Positions 34,435-47,500 are shown, numbered from the stretch's first letter. The stretch: 64,000 nt of DNA from Cylindrodendrum hubeiense (GCA_014621425.1 JAANBB010000090.1:1-64000), one strand, 5' to 3'. The notes: a model not told the origin generated them from the sequence alone. Numbers and translations are program-made.

Positions 34435-36920
34435 CGTGGCATAGAGTTGTCGATTAGGTTTTGCTATATCTGATGAGATGACGACTAAGTTGAAGTCTTC
34501 AAGAAGCAAGTGGGATTAAAATGTCTCGTGTGGTGGTTCAAAGAAAGCGGGACTAGTGTGATGCTGTAGGCCGTCCTCGCTGTCTAAACATTTTGCGTCT
34601 TGAGCATTGAGTTCAAGGGCAACGAAAATAGTAGAAGAAAAATATGGCAAAATATCACCATCTTTGAGGGAGGTCGGAAAAGAATAGGAGAGGATTTTAC
34701 TGTTCGATCATTGTGGGATAGTTAATGGGGTGGGCGCTTAGACGTGCTTCGATTGGCCCATACAACCAGGTCTCAATCAGCCTCATAATCAGGCAACCAC
34801 GGCGACCAGTAGCCCCTGCAAATGTTACCGAGCCAGAATGGCTGAATTCCCGACTTTCCATTGGTTCATCCAAAGTTGTTTGAGCACTCGGTGCTCTTAG
34901 ACAACTAATTTTTGAGTACTTGGTGGACTTGAATGTTCCCGAACTTAACTTCCAATATCGCAAGGCTCTGTTAGATTTAAATCATAGAGAGGTTTAGAAC
35001 TTAAGATTCTCCTAAAAATGTGTATCTATATAATGGGGAACTTCTTCGTGTCCCACATCATGTTGGAATTGATCATTCGTGTTGGACTCTATTCACACCA
35101 GGCCCAGATGTCACCGCCTCGCTCAAAGATCTCGGAGGCATTGTTTGGTTATTTTTCAAGCCTTCGCTGTACTTGGATTCGAATTCTTAGTACCAAATAC
35201 CCGGGGTAGACTTGATTATTTGCCGACTATAGAGCCCAAGAGAACCGCTACCATGCCTAGTAGTGAGGGAGCCCCAAAGCCCTCCAAGTACGTCCCAAAT
35301 GCATTTCTCTCAATTGACCTAACTAACATGTATTCCACCAGAAAGTCAAAGGAGACATATATGCTTAGCGCATTCATCTACGATACATCTTCTCTTCAAG
35401 ACAGACTGCTTCAAGCTGTCATCCAAAAAGAGAATGAAGCCTTTTCCACTACAGGCCATCTCAAGGCAGATTGAATCTCGTTCGGTAACAAGTAGAATTG
35501 GGTTATGTAGAAGCATGTGTGCAATGGCCTAAACAAAACCGACCTATCCAAGCTGTCTCTTGTGGAAACCCAGTCATCGAGATTAGATGCCGCATCCTTG
35601 TCTATAGAAAGCGTGACATGTCAGGGATGCAGTTTTAGAAACAATGGGGTAACGGAAAGACCAAGCCGAGGTTATATGTCACATGTCGCCGCAAAGCGCT
35701 CCGTTCCCTGTGGATTGGGAAAACTGGGCGAGCACTGCAAATCAAGAATACGCTGCTGCGAACCCCAAATTGATAAATATTGTTATTCGCGCGCATTGGA
35801 TGCAGACCTTCTTGTGTCAGCGTACCACGTTACATCAGATATACCGTACCAACTTGCATTATTTAGCTTGGGAAGATTTAGTGGGTGCGGATAGGCTTGA
35901 ACTTTAATCTGTAAGGGGGGAATAGATATGTGCTATGAAACCTGGAAAAGCTTATGTAAAATACCATACGGATGAAAAACAAACAAAAAGACAGCTCTGT
36001 TGTTTATTTATATTTAGTCTGCAGTAGTATGGAGTGTGATTTATGATGCATCGTCTGCATCGCAAGCCGTGGAGCGGGAAGTTAAAATCGTGGCCCGCAT
36101 CCAGAGAGGGGCCATGAAGCATCATTTCTCTCTCCTATGCACCTGTGAGACCATGACAACGCCCCTTTGGGAGTATTTTGCCAGTTATTGTTATTGAAAA
36201 CACCATCGACCTATAACACCTCTGTACCCACAGCCATGTGCAACCGCGCGGCTCTACCAAGATGTCCGGCGGCCAACACCATCACCACCACAAGTCCGCA
36301 ACCGCGCAGCCCGCGATCAACCATCAATCCCTGGTCTCCACTGCGGCCCCCAAAGGCAATCTGCTGCATCTACAGCATCAGCCTCCACTTGGTGCCCAAC
36401 TGTCACCCTGACCGCCTCCGGGATGAGGCTTAAGCTGGTGACCGGCTCGGCCGAGATGGTTGTCACGGCCAGAATGGGACATGTGTTGCATGCGCTTCAA
36501 CATGCGGGACGAATGATGCGCAGCTGCTCGCCTCAGATGACCTAGCTGTCTTCCCCACCAGCCGAAGGTGGGTCATCCTCGCGGCCCGTACCGCTAGGGG
36601 GAGATCGTGACACTTAGGGTACTTCATCGAAACATGGCCCGTGTGAAGCAGATGCATTGGGGGTGCATATCTCGATGTGTCCGTCATTGGCCATAGAACA
36701 TCATGAGGGTGTTGTCGGGCAACGGGGCATTGTCAAGATGCGTGCTCGGCTTCATCAGCTGAGGAATGAGAAAGAAGGCAGACCATTCACAGCAAGCATT
36801 GAGAGACTGAGTGGCTGAGTATTTCAGCATCAGAACCAACAGCATGCTCCTCTTTCACCGCCCTTTACTACTGCCGAAGATCCTCTCACCGGGTCAGAGA
36901 GAGATAAGGCCATGAGTGTG

Positions 36921-36984
36921 GACTCGATGGGAGCTCGATGGAAGCTCGATGGAGGCCGAGGCATTGCGAGGCATTGCGAGGCAC
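36921..36984. repeat. Two adjacent short tandem arrays
   Basis: About three copies of an 11-bp unit (CTCGATGGNAG) run directly into two copies of a 10-bp unit (GCATTGCGAG) plus flanking partial copies. The stretch is intergenic and looks like slippage-generated sequence. Confidence 0.85.
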
Positions 36985-38633
36985 TGACGCGCGGGTGGCG
37001 ATGGAAGACCGGCCATCACCCCCCATCATCCCATCATCTCCGGGCATAAATCTAGGCGAAGAAAAGGGGGCGAAGAGAGCCATAGCTTGTTCCACATAGG
37101 GAGAGGGTGTCCGGGCTGAAAAGGGGGACGCCGGCCGCCTTCGTGATGACAGTGGGTGATGTGGCTACGCTCAGGGGGCGAATCTGGCGGAGCCCAATGA
37201 AGAGAGCCAGCATCACCAGTGCCAAAGAACCAGTACCGTCGTGAGAAAACGTCACTCGACAAGAGATAGTGCCTCATACACGTAGAAACATGCTCTATAT
37301 TCATCCCTTCGACCGTGCGCAAATGGCCGCCCATCATTATGCTGACGAGGTAATCAACAATGCTAAGGGCAGAAAGCCCCCTCAGCCTCATGGGCGAGAG
37401 GGACGCGTGTTCCAGCTGCTGAGAAGACCGCGGAGAACGTCGCGTGAGCTGCTGCTTGCAGCCATCGGAGTAATCTCACCAAGCCAGGTCGACATCGATT
37501 TCTCCTTCAACATCGCGAGCCTCCATTTCGCCTCCCTACTGGGCCGCTTGCAACGAGATGTTATGCCTGAGTAGAGATGGAATCTCCACCTAGTGAAGCA
37601 TAAGCTCACTTGCAGGGCCTAGACGTGGAATAAGAAAATAGAGGGAGACACAATACAGCCGGGCTGATATGCAGGGGATACTGCGGCCCAACACAAGGAA
37701 GTTAGACTACCATTGGCAGTCTCAACACTTGCAACAAAACGACTTGCCGTCGACGAGTTCGAGACGACAAATGCGCCTGTCAAAAGATCAATCCATCGCG
37801 GTGCATCGCCCTAATCATGGACAAATAGGTACAGGATCTACCCCTCTTGTTCGGACGCATGATTTCCAATCAGGTCCACTCGGAGCTCCCGCTCCAGCCG
37901 CCGAATTCCGCTGCAAGCAGGGGACGTGCGAACCCCAGGCGACGATGCTTCGCTTGGTTCAACCGTGGAGCTTGTATAAAGCCCATTCATTGCCTTTTCC
38001 CAGAGCAGTTGATTTGAGATAGGGATGGATCACCACTTGGTCGGTCCTGTCCCTATTCTGACGGTGGTCCGGTGGCTGCCTGCAACGAGTTAGCTTCCAA
38101 TGCATTGTACCAACATGCTTGAACATGATCGAGGTTTGTACTTCTCCCTGCTTGCCAACAAATGTCTCATACTGGGCTTGTCGAACCGTGTGCTGACTCT
38201 CGGTGTCAAGGCCACAGTTGTGGGCGAAAAGCCAGGCCGCCGTGATCGCACATCGCCCTAGGTTACCATCGCCCCGAGGAATCGAGTCGTCATACCTCCG
38301 CGACCGCGACCGCGAACGAGATGATTGCAAGTGCCGTGCAGTGGGCTCCAACGTCTCTCGGGGTTATGCAGGCTCGGCACAAGCAACCCGACGACCAACC
38401 GACCAGAATAATCGACATTCAAGATTGGGAGGCAGAACACCAGGACATTTAGAGGATCTTTGTATCAGGGAACCCAGGGCCACGCGGAACAGACCTGGCT
38501 GGACTCAACAAGGCAACCACGGCATGAATAATAATTCTGGGCAAGCGGTGAACGCTTGCGAACCACCATGGACCTTTCCCAGCGATTGCCAGGGCATCGC
38601 ACCACTGCCTATTCCAATCTCAACGAAATCCCA

Positions 38634-38655
38634 ACACCGAGTCGACACCGAGTCG
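38634..38655. repeat. 11-bp tandem duplication
   Basis: ACACCGAGTCG is present twice, head to tail, in gene-free DNA. Confidence 0.85.
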
Positions 38656-40423
38656 CCCGCCGGTCCGAAGGAAGACACCAACGGGTGTTTTTGTTTCTTT
38701 TTATTATTCCCGGCACCAGGAGAGTTCCTATGCTGCTCAAGAGGCGAAAACCCTTCAGCGCGAACATACAACAAGATCGCGGTCGCTCGCAGGGGTGGCC
38801 CCAAAGGCGCCGAGCTAGGCCAAACGGGCGGACGCAGAAGCCGACAAGCCACGATGTCACAGCTTCTAAAGCGGCGACACCTCGCTCCAGGGCTCAATTT
38901 CTCGGCCGGGCACGCAGTCGCAGTACTTGCCTCACCAATTTGATCTACTGATGAGTGGACACCCCCGGGATGCCCATGGCCCAGTCAACTCACCGCGGAG
39001 AGCTGATGGCGGTTAGTGGGTCTGTCGCCAGCCACCGCCACGACGACAACATCAGTTCGCAGGGACGGGCTTTGCGAGGCCGCTTCGTCTGAACAACTGT
39101 GCCGCAACGGTTCATCTTGATAGATCCTTGCGCGGGTGCCACCAGTTTGCATCACTGCCGCAGTGGCCCAGCGCAAGCCGTGTTGGTGCCATTTTGGCGG
39201 TGATTCCGCCAGGGCACAGGACTCTGTCGCAAACGCCCGTCGTCGGTACCCCGGCGAATCGACGACATACAGGGAAAGATTTGCACTTTGACTTATGGTA
39301 ACCCTGTCGCCCAATGGCACGATTCCGACGTCTCCCACTCGTTCCAGGCAAGGGTTGGGACACGGAAGTGAGGGGATGAACGACACAGGTCCTCGTGTGG
39401 CAGAACAAGATGTCCGCCGCACTTGACGCCGACGAGAGTGCCGCGGCCGGAACACAGCCGTCCTCAGAAGCAACGACAATCAGTCTTCGAAGGCGTTTTT
39501 GCAATGCCTTCGGACATTGCCTAAATCGGTGGGACTCTTCTCCCGCGTTCATCGGCCCGGGATTTGTGATTTGGGTGGCCAACGGAAGGGGGGAGAGGGA
39601 GGTTGGGAGTCACTGCCCGCAGTGGTGCAGTGGGTAATTAAGGGTCGGCGCACTATCTCAAGGTACAATGCCGCTCGTCATCGTCCCCGATGGCATGTGC
39701 AACCGGTTTTCCCCCTTCTTTCACGACAGCTTCGAGCTGGCGGAGAGGTAGCTCAGTCCTCTGTTTTTGGCCTGAGCTCGAGAGATGTGGAGCATCATAC
39801 TCAATGTCTGGAGAAAGGGGCCGGTTTTGTCCCCACCCGGCACGGAGCAGGAAGAAGAAATGGACGTCATGTCTCTATCATCTAAGCCCTGGCTCCCGAT
39901 GTACATTAGTTAGTGGGAACATTTCGGGCGCTTCATGAGCAAGCCAAGGCCATGTTGCTGACACCTCAACAATCTCGTTCGCCTAGTACCTTGCATACCC
40001 CATTTCGCTGTGAATAGATTCCTTTTTCTGCCTTCGCTCCATCTCTACGGCCTCCTGTATCCCTTCGGCATTCCCAAACTTCATCTGGGCACTTGCATCA
40101 GCTACGAAAAAAGCCCTCAACGAATCTTCTACATCCCCTGGGCCAGCTAACGGGTGCCCTGATAACAACAACACGCTCGAACGCGTCAGTCGAGGCCATG
40201 TGTCCCCTTCCACGCATCCATTCAAGTCACGGTCGAGCCCAATCCCATCCCTCTCGGCAGACATCGGTTCGTAAAGACAGTCTCTGATTCAGTCCTACTA
40301 TGGCTCGATACATTTCAACAGCAATACCCTCAGCACTGCATCACTCCCTCGCCCAAACCCACGATTACCACTCCAACACCACAATGCACATCTGCGCAGG
40401 CCAGCCACGACATTCGCAGCCTC

Positions 40424-41523
40424 CTACGACTGCCTCATCGTAGCGGCTAAGACTCCAGCGTATGCGAGAGTCATGAACAGCTGCTTATTAGTACCCTGAA
40501 CCAGGGCCTGAACCAGGAACCCGAACACAAGCAGAAAGACGAGGTAGATGATGACCTCACCCGCCTTCGAGGTGATGCTCAGAGACTGTATCGCCACCGG
40601 AGCTCCAACGAGACTGGCTACGATACAGTTGAAGACACCTGCGAGCACTACCTTGATTGCCTTCAGGGGGTAGTACATATACTGTATGTCGCCATTCTCT
40701 TCTGTCTTTTCCAAGACTCGTGCCTGTCGACAGGTTAGCGCATCCGACATACTCGTTCCTACACGCATTCGTGCCTGACTCACAAAAACGGCTCTCCCAA
40801 TCGCAGAGTGCGGAATGTCCCTCACAAGCTGATCTAGCCTGTCGATGGGCAGCGACAGGACCCAATCCCGGGTCGGCCCGTCAAGGTATCTCGTGTCCTC
40901 GCCAAGGAGTTCTTCGCGGGTTCCCCTGATGTAGTTTTCAAGGAAAACTTCGCTCGGTTGGTCAAGTCCGTGGATTTCTTTGGCTTGGAGTGTGAACCGA
41001 TCTAAACAGAGCGTTAGGTCCGAGACGATCGACGAGACAGACGGATGTTGGCGACTTACGATGATCAAAGAGTTCCCGTCTGAAGTCCAAGTACATCTGG
41101 TCATCGTCGCTTCCGAGTTGATCGGCCTCCTGGTACTCACCCCAGAGCCGGTCAAGACGCTGCGCTCCCTTGGCCAGACAAAACATGGTCGGCTGAGTGT
41201 ACCGTCGGGTAACCAGCTGAGACGTGTCCTGCTGCCCTCTAGCACAGAGGCCCATGAACCCGCCCTTGAGAGCATCTGTCTTGATTAGCCTGGTGTTCTA
41301 ACCGGAGTAGGGTCAGTCGAGGCTTACGTTCTTGATTGTCACCAGTCTCGAGGTCTACAGGCATCACACTGTTGTCAGTCCCCAAGTCATACAAATCTGG
41401 TTGAGACCTTTGCCTACCATAGGCGGTGGACGCCTCATCCTCAATTGGAGACATGGAGGAGAGGTCCCTCTCCTGGACCCCAGGGTGCCAGGTCTCGGCA
41501 CGGGTCAATCTGGGCTGGGACAT
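40424..41523 (-). CDS. DUF6594-family membrane protein
   Basis: Preferred model complement(join(40424..40723, 40784..41001, 41060..41275, 41328..41354, 41418..41523)), 867 nt, 288 residues. The N-terminus is MSQPRLTRAETWHP, followed by SSMSPIEDEAST. The DUF6594 core is RLDRLWGEYQEADQLGSDDD, then FRRELFDHH, a charged helix, and WVLSLPIDRLDQLVRDIP. The C-terminus has three closely spaced hydrophobic segments (VVLAGVFNCIVASLVGAPVA, VIIYLVFLLVFGFLVQALV, LFMTLAYAGVLAATM), the usual end of this family, whose function is unknown. Two of the introns (63 and 60 nt) are multiples of three and stop-free, so a longer unspliced reading exists. GTGAGT/GCTAAC/ACAG signals support splicing of the 60-nt one. 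The 63-nt one (41355..41417) is less sure; if it is coding, the protein has 309 residues. Confidence 0.85.
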
Positions 41524-44510
41524 ATTGATGTGGTAAAGGCTTGGTGAGTTTGAGGTTGAAAGGTGCTAATGATGCTCGAAGCGAAGGATGATGGATGATC
41601 TGGTGTCTAGGTGCGGACGATCCGACTGCTATTTATCTTTGCTGCGTCCAGCCTTCTTCCTGCGACATCGTCCTCGAGGCGACCAACAACACCCGTCCAA
41701 GCCGTCTCGCATGCGGCTCCATCCTCCCTGCAAGCTGAAAGCCTCATCTGTCTTGCGCAATTGCCGAGAGGGGCCATCGCCAATTGTCCTGGTGCCCAAG
41801 TCCGTCCACCATATCAGTCTTGGCATGGACGAATGGCGGAGAAGCGTTGGGGCATAGCAATTGCCTCGCGTGTCGCCTTGTGGCGCGGCTATGCAGTGTC
41901 GAGCCCGATCTCGTTGTCCATGTACTACCTGAGTACTCTCGTCGTCGTCCATGCTATTCGTCCATCGGGCGCGCAGCCCGCCTGTTGGTTCCAGCGCTGC
42001 ATCCAGCGGGACCCTGTCGGCTGTAGCGCGTCTGCGGACTATGCAATTCTCAGTTGACTTGATTCGCGGGCAGTTCCAAGGATGTTAACACCATTATGCT
42101 TTCTTTCAACACTGACACCGTGAACTCATGAGGAAATTTGAAGGTCCAGCAATTAAAAGAAATATGGAGCGTATGTAGCGCCCACTCCATATCTCTGTAC
42201 TTGGATTTTTTTCTAGGCCTATATTTTCTCCGTGAACCCCGAGCAAACCAACAAGCCACCACCTCCGTTGTTTCTGAACCTGCTAGGCGTAGTCCGTGTA
42301 CGCAAAGTTACGATTCATCCGATACCACCAGCCAACCATTAGATGCGGACTCAACTAAACAGACGGTTCTGAGGGAAGTAACTTAGTAAATGTTTTGGAA
42401 GCGGAGTGATGGGACTTCTCACGTTAAAGTTGCGTCTTCTGCAGCTCTTTACTTTTGGGCTTATGAACTGCGACAATGACGTACTCTCCAGCATCAAAGT
42501 TGACGGGCGAACCGTGAACGGAGGCCTCCTGGTGATTCTTCTGGTGCAAATTAATTGCAGGAGAAGCGGAGAGCATTTGGAAAGCCATTGTGCGTGATGT
42601 GAGTTTCAACGAGAGCGGGGAATTGGGAATCGGCGGGTGGTCGATGAGAACACGCTAAAATTGGTCAAAGAAGGATAGCGATGCTTGGATGAGGATCTGT
42701 GGGGATGGTGAGAGACTGGTGGCAATTTATAGATTTAGATGCTGTGGGGTGTGGACGAGAGGTAACCCTGGGTCTCAAGGCGAGGGCGTTCATGCTGCGA
42801 AGAGCATCCCCTCCCACTACCCTCAGGCCACCAGGACAGCCACAGTCAACCCGGATGTGAATCCGAGGAAAACTGTGCATAACTTAGTTGCGGATGGCAA
42901 GCAATGCCGGTTCAAAAGTGACATGTCAACAACGACTAGGCAAGGTTAAACAGTATATCGTACGCGCGCAAGGCTCCAGCGACGCCATCTTGCTCAGGTT
43001 TCGGTCTAAGCCAGGCTCATACAAGGAACAAGGGAGTCGAGTCCCCACTGAGCGCATCTTAGAGTAAGATTTGTGCTGGGGCAGATACGCATGGGCCAGT
43101 TTCGGGACTGAGATGCATCGACTATTGAACGTTCCCGTCCTGGTGTGGAGAGGTGACAGGAAGCGATTGGCATTCAACGGCTGGTCACTTACATAGTTAT
43201 GAAGACTGCATAACTAGCTCTTGCAAGGAGCAGGGGGCCATTCATGCATTGTCACTCTGTAAGGATGTGGAAGTACTTCTAGATGTACGTACATGCGTAG
43301 TAACGGCAGTTGTTCCTGAGTCTGTGCCCTTTCATGCTCGCCCGTGCTGACAACAAGGTGATCAATCAGCCCGATGGATGCCTGGCAGGTGCTAGTTATG
43401 TAGGGCTCTTGACCTAGTCATGTCTGGCCTGTATCAAGGTGGGTGGACGACGAAACACAGTTAGGACACAGCCGGCGCCATCCTGGGATCCCTCCCTATT
43501 GGGGCCACGATCTGTCAAAACCTCTTCCCGAGACGAGACATCATGCCAGACTCACACACAGAATCTCAAACTTCAATGTCCCCAAGATGTGGTTCGCAAT
43601 CTGTGGTAATCCCTGGGTCGTTCGATGCGGAGACGAGGCGCACAGGTTACCCTCGAGCGACGCCACCTTTTGACGTCCCATTCCACTAGTTCGATTAGGT
43701 GCTTCCTAGGTACCTACAAGTCATATGATCCATGTGGCATATCCCCAACGTCGAGTTGTGCAAGACGATGCGCTTATGCGAACCTCTATCAGCCGGATTA
43801 CTGTAGTGGATAATAGCCTTATCAGAAAGCACCGCTGGACCATATGAAGCAAAGGGCAAGGCACCCCCTTACAACAGAGGCTTGCATATAGGCAGCACAT
43901 ATATCTTGCGACAAGCCTTCTATTATTAGGCTTATCACGTGCTGCGGTCTTCATTCTGCGCGCATAACACCCAGTGTTCTGTTGGGTGGTTTTGCTGTAG
44001 GTAGGTTACGGACTTGGCGCCGGACTGGTTGACCGACCTTTATTACAATTATCGCCAGCTTATACTTCCACGCTTATTCATCATTGCCAACCTTGAGTGC
44101 AGCGTGGGTGCTATGGTGGCGGAGTAGAACGAATGACAGGATCGTGTGATCATAGCCACTCAGCAACTTGCATCTAACTAATGCCGGGGCCGACCCCGCA
44201 AGTCGAAAGGCTGAATCCAGAGAGCCCATTTCCGAATCTCATCCACTTGCCATCAACGCCAGCTTCATTCTTCATATCAGCACTTGACTGGCGCTTGATT
44301 AATTATTCAATTTCTGCTTTTCATAAGACTTATTGGTCTCCGGTATCGCCGTCTCGTTGTATTGTCGCCGTGACATTCCCAGTGTCATCGTCCCCGGCAT
44401 GCCACCTTGGTTTACGCCGCTCGATCTCACTCTTCACCATCTCGAGACGGGCGTTAGACCTCGCCTACCACATTGCACCCCACGGGAGTCCCAATACTCT
44501 ACACACGGTC
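41524..44510. other. 3-kb region without a credible gene
   Basis: The left part should hold the promoter of the DUF6594 gene; a GATAAATAG-like sequence on the minus strand lies near 41630, about 105 bp upstream of its ATG. The 42.1-44.1 kb part is comparatively AT-rich with only short frames lacking domains. The last 300 bp should be the promoter and leader of the patatin-WD40 gene; a frame open from 44181 into its first exon lacks an ATG in good context. No repeat or RNA gene was recognised. Confidence 0.5.
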
Positions 44511-47500
44511 ATGGATAAGGACAACATTGGGCCGCGAAGCAGCAGTCGGAGCAATGTTCCTCTCCCCCAACGTCCTCTCCGAGTGCTATCGCTAGGCAAG
44601 TCTTCGGTCTAGGATCATCAGATCTCATCGCAGGACCATGATCTACTTTCTGCCTTTTGTTTCCAAGTTCCTAAGGCTTCGCTCCATTTGCGAAACTACT
44701 AACACGCGTGCTAGATGGCGGTGGTGTCCGTGGCTACTCCATATTGCTCATCCTCCAGGAGTTGATGTATCGAACCTTTGTCGAAATCGAAGGCCGAGCT
44801 CCCCGTAGACACGAGATCCCCAAGCCATGTGATCACTTTGATCTTATCGTCGGCACTGAATTCGGTGGTCTGATTGCTCTTATGCTTGGACGCCTACGCC
44901 TCGACCTGGAACAATGCAAGGAAGCTTTTGTCAGAATGACTCGGTCGATTTTCGAGTCGGATCACACCGTGATCGGTGTTCCATTGCGTTCTGCGCTGTT
45001 CAAAGCCAGCAAACTAGAAGAGGCAGTCAAGGAGATGGTCCAGGAGCACACTATTCCTCCCAATCCTAGGACTGCAAAGCTAAATCTCTCTGGCGATCCT
45101 GATGCTAGATTGCACGCTTCTCTTGATCATTCCACCAAAACGTAAGCAAAGGTTCCATTTTCTATGCCCAGGTACTACGATGGCTGACTCTTTACACAGT
45201 GCTGTAACAGCCGAGTGGATGGGATCAACCCAGGAAGAGACAACGCAAATTCTTCGGACTTATAGCTCTCAAGGAAAAGCCCTGCCCGATGCAGATTTGA
45301 CCATCTGGCAAGCTGTTCGAGCAACCTGCGCAATAGAATTACTCTTCAAGCCACTACAGGTCGACTCTACCATATTTCATGACCGCACTGCAAAATCATG
45401 GAACCCCAGCCTTGAAGCATTGGATGAGGCCGTCCTGAATGAGTGGCCTGGACGAGAAGTTGGCGTTTTCGTCAGTATTGGCACTGGCCATCGACCCCAT
45501 GGGGATGGTGCGGGCCAATCGCAACGGCTCGCCGGGCTTCTCACCAATTATAAAATGACTAGAGAGAAGCTGATTGCAAAGATTGAGGCTGCCGAAAAGA
45601 CCCACAGATACATGCTCAAGAAACATCTGCAAGACCGCTGTGTTGATGCTCAAAATTATCATCGGTATAATGTCGAAGTTGGTGTGGGTGATTTTGGAAT
45701 GAACGAATGGGATCGATTGGCAGAGATTAGCACTTCGACCAGAAGATATTTGGCACGGGAGGATAATCAGGAGAAAGCCCGCGATACCTCCAGCAAATTG
45801 GCCAAAATACACATTCTTGAACGACACGTTGAGGGTACATTCCCCCGAGGAGTTGTGCTACGCGGCCCCCCTTTGGAATCTTCTTCGGAAGCTCCCAATG
45901 ATCCGGAAGTCCTCGCTGAGTTCTCTTCAGACTCCGAGGTCGAATCTATGTCTGCACCCAGGATAAATGAATCAGATAGAATGCTGCAGCACATACTTGA
46001 GGGATATCACGACGCTGTCACGTCGGTAACATTCTCTAGTGACAGAGAGCTACTCGCATCAGCATCACATGACAAAACGGTCAAGATTTGGGACGCGGCA
46101 ATAGGGGTGCTGCAGCACACACTTGAGGGACATCATGACGCTGTCACGTCGGTTGCGTTCTCTAGCGACGGTAGGCTGCTCGCATCAGCATCATATGACA
46201 AAACGGTCAAGATTTGGGATGTGGAAACAGGATTATTGCGACGTACGCTTGAGGCCCATAACGCCTATGTCATGTCGGTTACGTTCTCTAGCGATAGCAG
46301 GCTGCTCGCATCGGCATCATGGGACAAGACGGTCAAGATCTGGGATGCGTCAACAGGAGTATTACAACATACGCTCAAGGGCTATGATGCTGCAGNTGCN
46401 TCGGTTACGTTCTCGTAGAGANAGCANGCTNCTCGCATCAGCNTCANNCGACAAGACAGTGAAGATCTGGGACGCGGAAACATGGGTGTTACAACGTACG
46501 CTCGAGGGCCATGATGCTGTAGTTACGTCGGTTACGTTCTCAAGTGACAGCAGGCTACTTGCATCAGCATCGAACGACCAAACGGTCAAGATTTGGGATG
46601 CTACCACAGGCGTATTGCAACGTACGCTCAAGGGCCATAATGCTGTAGTTACGTCTGTTACGTTCTCTAGAGACAACAGGCTGCTCGCATCGGCATCAAG
46701 AGACATGACGATCAGAATTTGGGATCTGGTGATAGGAGAGCTTCAACATACGCCTAAGGGGCAGGATGACTGGGATACATCAGTCGCGTCTCAGTCTTCT
46801 GTATTTGACCATGATATCCACAGTATTGGTACAATGCCATCAACTGTACCGACATCACATCCAAGCGTCAAGCCTCAAGCTCCTTCTCAGATGCCTCATA
46901 TCGCAGAAGGGGGGGAATTGGGCGCAGAAGAAGAATCGGGAATTCCGGCCGATGATGACAACGGGGTCTACGATTTTGATACAGTGGCCGAGGAGGAATC
47001 ACAACAGCAAACCACAATCGATGACTCTGATGCGGAAACCACATACTCCATCGACACCCGATCAGATGATTCTACACTGCATCACCTTGAAGTCTTTGCA
47101 GAGCGACTCATCAAAGATATGAGGCCTAAATCTGGAGATTCGAGTTTCCAGGACATCCAAGCACAATACCTTGACTCTGCCTTGAAAGAGTTTTCATGGA
47201 GGCTTCATGGAGAATCTTCCAACCCGTTCGAATGGGAGGCATCCGTAGTTATTCACCGAAAGCGAAAGTAAGCCGACTTGAAACAACACTCATCTCGTAA
47301 CTTTAGAATTGACGAAAGGCTGTCTAGGAATATCATCGAGCTTCTCGGTCGTCACCCACCAGACCTTGACATTTTGGAATCCGAACACGAGGCAAGTGAT
47401 TGGGGCGAAGAAGAAGATGATGGTGAGGAGCTCCGCCCCGAGGCGTTCAGAAAGCCTGCAGACATGGTCATGCAGTGGGTTGGCGACTTGGAGCCGCCAC

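Larger units (their letters stand above)
34435..40423. other. 6-kb region without a credible gene
   Basis: The left part (34.4-36.1 kb) is AT-rich and holds the ankyrin gene promoter plus short open frames (35252-35473 and 35683-35907) that could be gene relics but match nothing I recognise. The right part (36.2-40.4 kb) is more GC-rich and full of overlapping long frames on both strands, the normal by-product of composition. Short tandem repeats occur at 36.9 and 38.6 kb. No tRNA, transposase or terminal inverted repeat was recognised. Confidence 0.5.

Noticed and set aside
35252..35907. Two short frames (73-75 codons) with protein-like composition
   Set aside because: They may be gene relics, but they match no family I know, sit in different frames and lack convincing splice sites, so I did not annotate them.
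38203..38943. 246-codon plus-strand frame with Arg/Pro/Gly-rich product
   Set aside because: Overlapping long frames exist on both strands in this GC-rich stretch, the start is non-ATG, and nothing in the product suggests a fold.
41611..42057. 148-codon frame with a signal-peptide-like start
   Set aside because: Begins at GTG rather than ATG, lies over the DUF6594 promoter, and has no conserved-looking pattern after the hydrophobic start.
45102..45200. Apparent frameshift after the patatin N-terminal part (frame ending in TAA at 45143-45145)
   Set aside because: A 58-nt intron (45142-45199; GTAAGC donor, CTGAC branch, ACACAG acceptor) joins the frames in exact phase and restores KTAVTAEW, so no pseudogene call is needed here.
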